Shown: positions 1-10,524 of the stretch, piece by piece
Layout of the letters: every line of letters starts with the position of its first letter
Numbering within the stretch: the stretch's first letter is position 1
NCBI GenBank assembly: GCA_030686995.1
Contig: CM060709.1
Location: 270,433,913 to 270,497,912, forward strand
DNA length: 64,000 nucleotides
DNA from: Artemisia argyi
Lineage: Eukaryota; Streptophyta; Magnoliopsida; Asterales; Asteraceae
Direction: 5' to 3'
The notes under the pieces: generated by a model
The model's input: the letters and a program-made list of their open reading frames with translations, nothing else
Databases searched by the model: none
Told to the model about the DNA's origin: nothing
Made by a program: the position numbers and the translations under genes

Positions 1-735
1 TCTTCACATGTGACTATACGTTAGCTAAAATGTGTAGTTTTTCTTCACATGTGCAAATTTTTAATGCATATTAGGTGTTTGATGACATGTATAGTTTTTC
101 TTCACATGTGACGATACGTTGGCTGAAATGTGTAGTTTTTCTTCACATGTGCAATTTTTTTTAATGCACATTAGGTGTTTGATGACATGTATAGTTTTTC
201 TTCATTTGTGACTATACGTTGGCTGAAATGTGTAGTTTTTCTTCACATGTGCAATTATTTTAATGCACATTAGGTGTTTGATAACATGTATAGTTTTTCT
301 TCACATGTGACTATATGTTGGCTGAAATGTGTAGTTTTTCTTCACATGTGCAATTTTTAATGTACATTAGGTGTTTGATGACATGTATTGTTTTTCTTCA
401 CATGTGACTGTACGTTGGCTGAAATGTGTAATCACATGTGCAATTTTTGTAATGCACCTTAGGTGTTTGATGACATGTATAGTTTTTCTTCACATGTGAT
501 GATACGTTGGCCGAAATGTGTAGTTTTTCTTCACATTTGCAATTTTTTTAATGCACATTAGGTGTTTGATGACATGTATAGTTTTTCTTCACATGTGAAT
601 ATACGTTGGCTGAAATGTGTAGTTTTTCTTCACATGTGCAATTTTTTTAATGCACATTAGGTGTTTGATGACATGTATAGTTTTTCTTCACATGTGACTA
701 TACGTTGGCTAAAATGTGTAGTTTTTCTTCACATG
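1..735. repeat. Tandem array of a ~98-bp unit, open at the left edge
   Basis: About seven and a half copies of a 92-100 bp unit run head to tail. Unit starts at the phrase TCTTCACATGTGA fall near 1, 99, 199, 298, 395, 487, 586 and 685. Each unit contains TCTTCACATGTG twice, with CACATGTG as a core palindrome, plus GATACGTTGGCTGAAATG and TTAGGTGTTTGATGACATG. Copies differ by point changes and small indels in a T-run; the unit starting at 395 has lost part of one half. The array continues beyond the left edge, so its true size is unknown. No coding frame runs through it. Confidence 0.93.
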
Positions 736-1026
736 TGGATTTTTTTACTGCTTAAGTCTTTACTGCTTATGGGCTTATTTTCAAGCAGTAAACCCTAATC
801 GAATAAGCCTTTTTAAAATAACACTATCTATTGTCAATAAATCATAAACAATAAACATATATTATTCTACTTACTAAGGGCAACAAAAAAATCATATGTT
901 ATTCAACTCAGAACCCTAAAAAAATCCTATATTATTTGAAATAAGCCTGTTTGCGGTTAACACTATATTATTTGACTTAAACCGAATCAAAAAAATCAAA
1001 TAATCCTCTTACCCTAATCGAATAAT
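736..1026. other. AT-rich non-coding stretch between array and retroelement
   Basis: No ORF or RNA gene is visible. The text repeats words such as CCCTAATCGAATAA and AATAATATA. It joins the sequence after 9505 if the LTR element is removed, so it may be intron or intergenic DNA of whatever lies at 9541-9600. Confidence 0.5.
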
Positions 1027-2146
1027 CATTTTGTGGAAAACTAGAAGGGGGGGTTGAATGGTTTTCCCCTCTTTTTCGTTTTATGAAAAATCTTCAATTA
1101 GAGTTTATTATGAAAACAATATATAATCAATATGATTAATTATATATGTGTACTTTTGAGTTTGTTTTCAAAACTTAGTTTTATGAATAAAGCATTGGTT
1201 GATCTTTAAGTTAATATGTTTTCCTTTTGAAATCTTAAAACGTTTTGTATCAAATCATCTATTAAGTTAAATTCAATATGAGGAGTATGAATAATAATGT
1301 AGTCGATCATATTATATATTTATGCACATCTTCACAATATTAACTTGCAACTATAACACAATCAATCATCATGACAATATAAGCAACACCTAACACATAT
1401 ATGCAAGCATAGATATAAAGCGATAAATGCAAGAGTAAATGTAAAGAGATAAGATAAAGAAGATGCAAACCGGACACGATGATTTATAGTGGTTCGGCTA
1501 CAAGGACACCTTCCTTGCCCTACTCCACTCCCCGAGTACCACACTCGAGAGTTTTCTTCACTACACAACAAGCTCCCTTTTGGCGGAGAAAACCTTACAC
1601 AACTTTTGCTTACACCATTTAACGACACTAAGCTAAATGTCGAGTTCTAATAGTAGCTAGAACCAATCTCACACCACAACACACCTTCTTCACAACACTA
1701 CTACTACACAACTTATCACACCTTCACAACACACCTATTTCTTCACGGCTTCACGACTTCTTCATGGCTTCACAACTTCACGACTTCTTCACTACTTCAC
1801 AACTTCTTCTATACTCCACTACATACTCACACATCTATTACTTCACACCTACATAACTTCTCCACACTACTACTTCTTCACACTACTTCTTACTCACTAC
1901 TAAGTAAGATCATCTTGATCTACTTATTACATATACAAAGCTCACAACTTTACATAAGCACTAACTACATCTTTAGCTTTATGATGGGGAGGATTCTTCT
2001 CTTGCACTTTGAGATATGAGAGATTGGATCACTTGAAACAAAGATTAATAATCTTATGATCAAAGGGTTTTAGAAGGATGTTTAGAGAGAATTGGATCTG
2101 AAAATATTTGTGCAAAGAGGTAAAAAAAATTCCAGGTTTGAGGTGG

Positions 2147-2154
2147 TATTTATA
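2147..2154 (-). promoter_or_regulatory. TATA box in LTR (duplicate at 8992-8999)
   Basis: TATAAATA on the minus strand, in the promoter position of the LTR. The identical copy in the right (5') LTR at 8992-8999 would drive the element. Confidence 0.6.
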
Positions 2155-2189
2155 GGGAAAAATTTCTGACAAAATCTGACAGGGAGCGT

Positions 2190-2263
2190 GGCCGGTCCCC
2201 TTAATTGTGTGCCGGTCCCCTTAATTATTAAGGGGACCGCCTAGTATAATTAAGGGGGCCGCC
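2190..2263. repeat. GC-rich inverted-repeat cassette, LTR copy 1
   Basis: Two direct copies of GCCGGTCCCCTTAATT are followed by two complementary arms, TTAAGGGGACCGCC and TTAAGGGGGCCGCC. The ~74-nt block can fold into a strong stem-loop. It stands out sharply from the AT-rich surroundings and recurs at 4243-4315, 7587-7638 and 9025-9098. Confidence 0.9.
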
Positions 2264-2666
2264 TAAGAAAAAAAATATTTTTTCTTCAGATTTTTTTGTC
2301 TTTTTGTGGGGGAGGTTTTTCCTGAAGAATGTGGCCGTTTTTTGGGTAGAAATTTTAATTCAAAATGTTTATTTTGAATAAAACATTTCTTATAAATACA
2401 AAAATGTTTTGTATAAGTTTAGAAATGTTTGTCCCATTTTAATAAAATGTAAGGTTTGTAAAAATAAAAATTCCTTTGATCATAAAATGCATTAGACACT
2501 TTGTTTATTCATACCTTAAGTGATATAGATGCTAAAGCAAATATTTATGACTAAATACTTGTTTACGTCATAATTTGTAGTTCAATGAGTTTACGTTTTG
2601 TGATTATCAAAACATAGAGATATCGATATATGTTAATAATGTTTTTAGACATTATTTATATCAACA

Positions 2667-2680
2667 ATCTCCCCCTTTTT
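2667..2680 (-). other. Polypurine tract of the LARD-like element
   Basis: The minus strand reads AAAAAGGGGGAGAT directly before the 3' LTR. This is the expected plus-strand primer site and confirms orientation. Confidence 0.8.
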
Positions 2681-3340
2681 GATGATTACAAAACCTAAAC
2701 TCATTAAGTCTAAAAATTAATTTTTAGACAAGTATTTAGTGAGTTTATATTCACTTCTCCCCCTTTTTGTAGAATCAAAAAGGTTATGCCGTGTAGCTTC
2801 ATAAATGAAGTTAGACGGGGATGAAAGCTCCCCCTTGATGTGTGCTCCCCCTCATTCGATGGCACCAAGGGATCGAGAAATGGAATGCTCGCAAGAAAAA
2901 TATTAGAAGCACAAGCATATATAGAAGAATAACAAGCATAGCAAACAAATATTAAGGATACATAACAATTAATTCAAAGTGATTATGTTAAAAGATCCTA
3001 ATTTGCCAAAGAGAGCCATTGGACTTGCTTGTAACAAAAGGTTGGTTGATTCGTATTTGAAAGTGAAAATCATAAGCATGTAGTATGCTTAGATGGTTGA
3101 TGATTGAGTGTTTGGAATGAAGATGGTTGAGTAGGGTAAGGTTGTTGGATTAATGGAGGTATATGTTTGGGTCTTGAATGTTGGAGAGTTTGGTGGTGGA
3201 GAGTTTGTAGCGGAAGAGGTTGATTAAGGTTTTGGATGTTGTTCAAGTGAGGGTATTGGATATGATCTAGTGAGAAGATATTCAATCCAAGTGAAGTGTT
3301 CATTGAATGCAATGGTTTTTAGGAGAAAGATGCAACAAGG

Positions 3341-3877
3341 TCAATTGTTGACATGCTTCTCAAGTTGATTTAAGTTGTGTGGTGATGAGGGTGATCTAGA
3401 TGAAGGTGGATCCAAATTGCGTTGAGCAAGATGTAAGGCTAAAAGAGCACTAAGCTCATGGGCTTCTTTTAGCGCCTCAACGAACTTCAAGTGTTCGGAG
3501 GAAGGTGATGGTGGTGGAGCATGATAATAGTCTTGGGTGAGGGTTTGAACATGCAACATAGGAATGGCATGTGAAGTTGTAGGATGTGGTGGTGATACTC
3601 TTGGTGGTGTAGACATGTTTGAGCTTGGGTAATCATGAAAACATGATATGGGTGGAAGAGATGCTTCATGAGTGGATGGTGTTTTTGTTGAATGAGCATC
3701 ACGTAAAGTGTTGGTAATGAGGTTGGGATTATTGTTTTGGGATTGTGCATGCTCATCATAAGAACGAGCATTAGTGGAAGCACGAATGGATGATATGTTG
3801 TTAAATGGATCATTTGTGTGAGAGTGAGGTTTAGGTGTTGGTTGACTATGAACAACATCACTTGAGTTGTGAAAAGA
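3341..3877 (-). pseudogene. Degraded open frame in the LARD-like element
   Basis: A minus-strand frame of about 179 codons stays open from the stop at 3880-3878 to the stop at 3341. A Met-started part (91 aa) covers 3341-3616. The protein is rich in S, T, P, N and H, and near the C-terminus has one helix-like segment, EHLKFVEALKEAHELSALL. Beyond 3880 a similar composition continues in another frame, suggesting a frameshift. I do not recognise a family. It sits in the 3' part of the element, where accessory ORFs often lie. It may be the last relic of an accessory or gag-like protein; purely low-complexity origin is also possible. Confidence 0.35.
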
Positions 3878-4242
3878 TTATGAGGTTTGAGTGTAATGTA
3901 GAAGAATATGGGTGAGTAAAGGTTTTTGATATGTAATGTTGAAGACATAGGAGGAATTTGGTGTTGGATGTTTGACAACATCATTTGGTTTGATGGGCTT
4001 TTAGTGGAAGTTAGGCTTACTTCTCCAAACGGTTTGGTGGTTTTGGTTTAATGGGAGAGGTCATGAAGAGATGAGAATAGATTGACAGGAATGAGAGTGT
4101 TTATAATGTAGGATTGGTGGTATTAAGGATGTATAGATTTTGATAGAGGGTTTAGGATAAAATAGGTTTATGAATTTTGGGAAGTGTAGGATGAAATGGG
4201 CTAAAAAGTAGAAAAAGGAAACAACACATTCGACCATCAGAT

Positions 4243-4315
4243 GGCCGGTCCCCTTAATTGGAGGCCGGTCCCCTTAATAATTAAGGGGGCCGCCTTATGA
4301 TTTAAGGGGGCCGCC
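4243..4315. repeat. GC-rich inverted-repeat cassette, internal copy near 3' end
   Basis: Same design as the LTR copy: two GGCCGGTCCCCTTAAT arms and two TTAAGGGGGCCGCC arms. The flanks CATCAGATGG and CCATCTGGTG extend the dyad, so the stem could be longer than in the LTR copies. Confidence 0.9.
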
Positions 4316-7300
4316 CATCTGGTGATTCCTAGATTGCCAGAAAAGGGTTTTTGGTAGTGAACTGCAGAAAGGTTGTGTTTTTGGTTTCAAACAAGTCCAA
4401 CTCTTTGAGGCAATTAAGCATATACTAATTTTGTAGGTAATTATGTAGCCAAAGCATGTGAATCAAAGGGATTAAGTGAACAAGAAATTTCATCTAGCAT
4501 GCAAACATACTCATCAAGCAAGTAAAATATAAGTGCTAGGAAACACTAAGCAACATCAAGTATTTCATAACTACATAACTGAGAGGATTAATCCTAATGT
4601 GTATCAATGTGCAATAAGTGGGTAGTTATGATAGCATGAATTTCTAGACTTGTTACAAACAAAGTCTTAATGAACAAACCATGGTCCTCTTGATTTGATT
4701 TAGTTCACTTATAAGTGTCATTTATGTAAATATAGATGACAAATATGAGATCACCATGCATGATTTTAAAAGAGATGTTTTTAGCATTATTCAACAATGT
4801 TTGAAAGTAAGTTTTCACTTAGATGTGAGAGTTATTTGAATAAAATAGATTGGGTTTTTACTTCAATATGTGTGAATAAATGGTAAAGAATATTTTCCCA
4901 ATCTTTAGTTTTGATCAAAACAAAATTGTGGATATTGATAGTGAAAACATGTTATTTAAAAGTGGGATAGTTATTTGAAAAACTATTTTCCAAAATGTGA
5001 GGTTTTTGCATATTTTTAGAGATATTAGATTTTTGACAACAAATATCATGAATCAAATATTAAAAAAAAAATGTTTATTAAAGATCTCATGCTCAAGAGG
5101 GTTGGTTAATTATCTCATGATATCGTTTCTACATATCCTATGATCCTAAAGGAAATGAAGACGATAATTTATATGTTAGATGCGAGAGTGTTGAATGGGG
5201 TATAACCTAACATCTATAGTTCCTTTGTTTTCGCACGCTTATCTAACTTAATGCCATAAATCTAGGAATGAAATAATCTAATTAGAAGCAAAGTTCATAA
5301 AAGTAAACTAGCGTTAGGTATATATAGGAAGAGCAATTTAATCAAGTTGGAGAATGAGTATGAGACTATTACTAGTGGTGCTCAATTCAGGCTAAACACG
5401 ACCATTTTTACGGGTTACACACACCCAACTTCTCACATAGAAGCAATTCAACCGTTAGGTTAAATTGAATTTCTAGTCAATAGATTCTCCAATAGTCATT
5501 CTCTTTTTAGAAGAAATCGAGTTCCTAAATTTACCTATCGAAGATTACCAAATATGAAGTTTGCTTGATTCACTAATACTTGGCTTAATGTGACTCAAAC
5601 ATCATGTTTTTATGAAGGTAAATCTAGATGATATATTTTATTCACGATCCTAATAAAGACGTGTTGAATGTTTAGATAAGAGTAAACAAAATTTTTTTAA
5701 TCCTTTCTTCATGATTTACCGGTTGTTTGGTTTTGATGACATATTACTTGATTTAATAACTGTGCTAGATTTAAGAGTGCACCTTAGCATCTCTTGTGAA
5801 ATGAATCTCATTAAGATTATTTATCTTAAATGAGTTTGTGATTCTCAACTGATATCAAAACTAGACATTAATATATTTTTAAACAAGTATTATTTTCTAT
5901 GATTTTTGCCAATGTTGTATATCATACTTTAACAAGCATTTGAAAAAAAAAAATTTTTACTTGTTTATGGATTGTGACAAGTTATTTTTCAATTCAACTA
6001 ACTTGTATTATTTAAAAAAAATGTAGTGCATTATCTTGTAATACAACCATTCATGCTACAAAGAAAATGAAATACATAGAATATATAGTGTGTATTATTC
6101 TTAAATATGTATTTTATCTTGAAGTGATAATTTTAAGTAGTGTGAGCAAAGTTTACATATGTTGTTAGTTTGCTCATGTTTGGTTTTTCGGATATGACAC
6201 ATTTGTCCATTGCATTGCAATGTAAATTGCTTGAATATTTCGGATGAAACATCCAAGTCGTCAATCCTACTTTATTGTATATTTTATGAATGTGTTTAAA
6301 ATGTTATTCTAATGTTTGGAACACAATTATTGGACAAGTAGATTCAATATGACATTATCAACACAAGTGTGAGTTATGATCTAATGCATACTCTTTTCAT
6401 CTACAAAGGATGTAACTATTTTCATATCAATCTAGTGTGATTGAGTATGTAGATTCAAGACTATATCTTTTGTTTTAATTTGATATAATCTTGAAGCTAA
6501 ACAAATAGCAATCCAATTTCTTGTCCACACTCAAAAATGTGTCAATTAGATTTGATAAATATATCAACCATAATTTGAATAACGAATTGATATAATATCA
6601 AGATCTTTCTTGACCCTCACGGACACTCATTTGAAATAAATAAACATTTTGATAGTGTGTTCCATTAATCCTAAGATTATTTATTAGTGAATGATTGAAA
6701 GTTGACTTATTATTTCATGATTGTTATATGTTTCGTTTTTGTGAAAGACTCTTCATTTTTATTTATTATGAACACACTTAGATTTTGAAAATACTTTTTC
6801 TTTTATATAACTATTAATGTTTTATAATGATTCAATTTCTCTTATTAAACATCTTAAGGTAAAACAAGCTAATTTGTAGAAAATATTTAAGTGTGTTGTG
6901 AAGAATAGATTAAATTGTTTGAAATGTTTAGGTGACTAGATTGAACTCATTTACAAGATGTTTGAGTAACATTAAGCCATCTATACCTATATGCAATGCA
7001 AGCATATTATAACAATCCTAACGCAAGAAATCTAGCATAAGATCTAGTTAAGTATAAATCGGAAAACTAGCTATAAACTAATAGGGCACATATGCATAGA
7101 TATACACATAGCTAAACTTCTAATAGCAACAATCATTTAATATATTCAATTAAGAAAATAAAATCACAAAGAAGTTCACATAACACATAAAACACTTGTC
7201 GTCGTTTTGTGTATTATATACACCAATGTTTACTTAGCTCGAATTTATTTGAAAATAAAATAGTTTCCTCCCCATTCTATAATTTAATTAAGATCAATAT

Positions 7301-7586
7301 TTTGAAAACATAAATACTTAATTTTTTAAAAGTATATCAACTAGGAATGCCCGACTCGAAGGAAAAGGTAAAACAAAAGTTTTACGTTAAAACGAAACAC
7401 AAATTTTTGACCACCGTATAGTATTTTGACTTTCTTAGTTATTTAAGTTTGTAATGGTTACTTTTAAGTATTTTTAAATGAAAGTAGACTCAATTACCTT
7501 TAAAACTCCGGGTGGCACGACTTCTACGGAGTTACGGTTAATTTTATATGATTTTTCAAAGTTTTCGAAAAACTGTCGAACAGACA

Positions 7587-7638
7587 GGCGGGCCCCTTAA
7601 ATAATTAAGGGGACCGCCCAGTATTTAAAGGGGCCGCC
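7587..7638. repeat. GC-rich inverted-repeat cassette, leader copy
   Basis: One left arm (GGCGGGCCCCTTAAAT) and two right arms (TTAAGGGGACCGCC, TTAAAGGGGCCGCC), framed by CAGACAGG and its complement-like CCTATCTG. It lies ~210 nt downstream of the PBS in the element's sense, in the untranslated leader where retroelement packaging and dimer signals usually sit. Confidence 0.88.
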
Positions 7639-7845
7639 TATCTGGTACTCAAAATTTCATTTTTTTGTAAAAAAATTTTTTCTGACCTTTCGGAAAGGTG
7701 TGTAACTTTCTGTATATAGTATCAAAACTAATACAAGTTAATCAACAAAAACATTTTTCATATTTAATCCTCCTTAATGAGTAATTTGATACATGGATCG
7801 TACTCAATTTTTAAAACCATTTGTTTTGAAAATTTGAGCGACGTG

Positions 7846-7857
7846 GCTCTGGTACCA
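7846..7857 (-). other. Primer-binding site, initiator tRNA-Met type
   Basis: TGGTACCAGAGC on the minus strand, two bases inside the 5' LTR. It differs by one base from the standard TGGTATCAGAGC. Confidence 0.85.
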
Positions 7858-7859
7858 AT

Positions 7860-9500
7860 TGTGGAAAACTAGAAGGGGGGGGGGGGGGTTGAATGGTTTT
7901 CCCCTCTTTTTCGTTTTATGAAAAATCTTCAATTAGAGTTTATTATGAAAACAATATATAATCAATATGATTAATTATATATGTGTACTTTTGAGTTTGT
8001 TTTCAAAACTTAGTTTTATGAATAAAGCATTGGTTGATCTTTAAGTTAATATGTTTTCCTTTTGAAATCTTAAAACGTTTTGTATCAAATCATCTATTAA
8101 GTTAAACTCAATATGAGGAGTATGAATAATAATGTAGTCGATCATATTATATATTTATGCACATCTTCACAATATTAACTTGCAACTATAACACAATCAA
8201 TCATCATGACAATATAAGCAACACCTAACACATATATGCAAGCATAGATATAAAGCGATAAATACAAGAGTAAATGTAAAGAGATAAGATAAAGAAGATG
8301 CAAACCGGACACGATGATTTATAGTGGTTCGGCTACAAGGACACCTTCCTTGCCCTACTCCACTCCCCGAGTACCACACTCGAGAGTTTTCTTCACTACA
8401 CAACAAGCTCCCTTTTGGCAGAGAAAACCTTACACAACTTTTGCTTACACCATTTAACGACACTAAGCTAAATGTCGAGTTCTAATAGTAGATAAAACCA
8501 ATCTCACACCACAACACACCTTCTTCACAACACTACTACTACACAACTTATCACACCTTCACAACACACCTATTTCTTCACGGCTTCACGACTTCTTCAT
8601 GGCTTCACAACTTCACGACTTCTTCATTACTTCACAACTTCTTCTATACTCCACTACATACTCACACATCTATTACTTCACACCTACATAACTTCTCCAC
8701 ACTACTACTTCTTCACACTACTTCTTACTCACTACTAAGTAAGATCATCTTGATCTACTTATTACATATACAAAGCTCACAACTTTACATAAGCACTAAC
8801 TACATCTTTAGCTTTATGATGGGGAGGATTCTTCTCTTGCACTTTGAGATATGAGAGATTGGATCACTTGAAACAAAGATTAATAATCTTATGATCAAAG
8901 GGTTTTAGAAGGATGTTTAGAGAGAATTGGATCAGAAAATATTTGTGCAAAGTGGTAAGAAAAATTCCAGGTTTGAGGTGGTATTTATAGGGAAAAATTT
9001 CTGACAAAATCTGACAGGGAGCGTGGCCGGTCCCCTTAATTGTGTGCCGGTCCCCTTAATTATTAAGGGGACTGCCTAGTATAATTAAGGGGGCCGCCTA
9101 AGAAAAAAAATATTTTTCTTCAGATTTTTTTGTCTTTTTGTGGGGGAGGTTTTTCCTGAAGAATGTGGCCGTTTTTTGGGTAGAAATTTGAATTCAAAAT
9201 GTTTATTTTGAATAAATCATTTCTTATAAATACAAAAATGTTTTGTATAAGTTTAGAAATGTTTGTCCCATTTTAATAAAATGTAAGGTTTGTAAAAATA
9301 AAAATTCCTTTGATCATAAAATGCATTAGACACTTTGTTTATTCATACCTTAAGTGATATGGATGCTAAAACAAATATTTACGACTAAATACTTGTTTAC
9401 GTCATAATTTGTAGTTCAATGAGTTTACGTTTTGTGATTATCAAAACATAGAGATATCGATATATGTTAATAATGTTTTTACACATTATTTATATCAACA
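7860..9500 (-). repeat. 5' LTR of the LARD-like element
   Basis: 1641 bp; begins TGTGGAAAAC and ends ATCAACA. TATA box at 8992-8999 and hairpin cassette at 9025-9098. The G-run near its left end is 14 long against 7 in the partner LTR. Confidence 0.92.
9025..9098. repeat. GC-rich inverted-repeat cassette, LTR copy 2
   Basis: As 2190-2263, with one arm changed from ACCGCC to ACTGCC. It lies ~25-100 bp upstream of the TATA box in the functional 5' LTR. Confidence 0.9.
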
Positions 9501-9540
9501 CATTTTTAACGAGATAAACAACGAATAATCAAATAAGCAA

Positions 9541-9563
9541 CTTACGTGAATTCTAGGAGCCAT
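9541..9563 (-). other. Possible first coding exon and splice donor (MAPRIH | GTAAG)
   Basis: On the minus strand an ATG at 9563 opens MAPRIH and runs straight into GTAAGTT, a good plant 5' splice site. The LARD element (ending at 9500) would then sit inside the first intron, and the regulatory-looking DNA at 9790-9945 would be upstream. No downstream exon is visible leftward to position 1, so this could be chance. Confidence 0.2.
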
Positions 9564-10194
9564 TGCACTACGAGATAAACACAGATCCACTCACAACTTA
9601 TGATTTTGGGACAAGAACGCTTGATTTGATTTTGTGTGTGTTTATTTAGGTGTGTTTTTTTATTTTTAATGATCCGTGTATATGATCGATTTGGTGAAAG
9701 TAATATTAAAAGTCAAGGTAAAAGTCTTTATTTTATTCAAAATTTGTACTTTGGCAAAGTACGAATAATATCTTTTGTAAGATTTTGTGTTCTTTTCCAA
9801 GAAAGCTGGTCACGTGGGGGGCCGAAATTCGCACATTAGCACAATCCAAATAGCACATTTGTTTATAGACACGTGGGGGACAAGTGCTAGTGGGTGGGCC
9901 TCCAATGATTGGTATTCATCTCTTTTTCATGGACACGTAGCAAGAAACTAAAGGGATCGTACGATCGCACATTAGCACTTGACTAAATTGGGAACACTAG
10001 CTACTTTTGTCATTGGTGGGAAAATGCAACAACAAAATGTCCTCATTTCGTAATTAACGCATATATATATCTTTGCTACATATAATGAAAAAATTGTCAA
10101 CAATTGAAATGTTGAGTTTTCAAGAAATGTTCAGTTTTCAATAATGGTCAAATGAGAGAGAAAAGTGAAATGTAATTAATACACTTATTAAAAT
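9564..10194. promoter_or_regulatory. Intergenic region with G-box cluster
   Basis: Contains CACGTG at 9811-9816 and 9870-9875 (each followed by a G-run), CACGTA at 9934-9939, and CCAATGATTGG, a back-to-back CCAAT pair, at 9902-9912. G-boxes bind bZIP and bHLH factors in plant promoters. Two short phrases recur (GCACATTAGCAC at ~9829 and ~9968). No credible ORF; a 67-codon frame at 9636-9839 has no support. Confidence 0.35.
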
Positions 10195-10200
10195 ATCTCA

Positions 10201-10524
10201 TTACTTAAAAGTACAATGATTTATTCACATTATACAATCAATTAAAAACATATCTACCAAATTAAATACAACCAATTAAAACACAAACCGGGTTGACCCA
10301 GGACGTTTCAAACCCGATGGGTTGACCCGGTTTAATTTGACCCATTTCCGACCCAACCTAGCAAGTTGACCCGGTTTAAATTGACCCATTTTTCGAACGG
10401 AACGGTTCAACCGGTTGAACCACCCGGGTCGAACCGGGTTTCAAAACATTATATATTACTTAAAATTACAATGATTTATTATATTGTACAACCAATTAAA
10501 AACAAATTTATCAAATTAAATACA
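10201..10524. repeat. 255-bp tandem duplication, copy 1 and start of copy 2
   Basis: Copy 1 (10201-10455) starts TTACTTAAAA and includes AACCGGGTTGACCC-type dyads; copy 2 starts at 10456 and breaks off at 10524. Its remainder resumes at 14749 after the solo LTR. The GGGTTGACCCGG and GGTTCAACCGGTTGAACC words are nearly palindromic. Confidence 0.8.

Larger units (their letters stand above)
1032..2666 (-). repeat. 3' LTR of the LARD-like element
   Basis: 1635 bp, near-identical to 7860-9500. On the minus strand a TATAAATA box lies at 2147-2154, with a GC-rich inverted-repeat cassette upstream of it at 2190-2263. 1681-1910 is rich in CTTCACAACTT-type words. Confidence 0.92.
1032..9500 (-). mobile_element. 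Non-coding LTR retrotransposon (LARD-like), complete, minus strand
   Basis: Two direct repeats of ~1.64 kb (1032-2666 and 7860-9500) begin TGTGGAAAAC and end ATATCAACA. They are flanked by a perfect 5-bp target duplication, CATTT (1027-1031 and 9501-9505). A primer-binding site reads TGGTACCAGAGC on the minus strand just inside the right LTR, one base off the initiator-tRNA-Met PBS. A polypurine tract lies inside the left LTR. Transcription therefore runs right to left. The ~5.2-kb interior has no gag, protease, reverse transcriptase or integrase, only one degraded open frame (3341-3877). It fits a large retrotransposon derivative copied in trans. LTRs differ by scattered SNPs and by a G-run (7 versus 14), so the insertion is fairly young. 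Confidence 0.92.

Noticed and set aside
1362..1628. 88-aa minus-strand frame present in both LARD LTRs (also 8197-8463)
   Set aside because: It is repeated only because LTRs are copies. Position within the LTR and composition do not support a gene.
3487..3984. 165-aa minus-strand frame in the LARD
   Set aside because: Its peptide is an out-of-frame shadow of the S/T/P-rich frame at 3341-3877.
9636..9839. 67-aa plus-strand frame in the G-box region
   Set aside because: Short, no recognised motif, and runs through the putative promoter.
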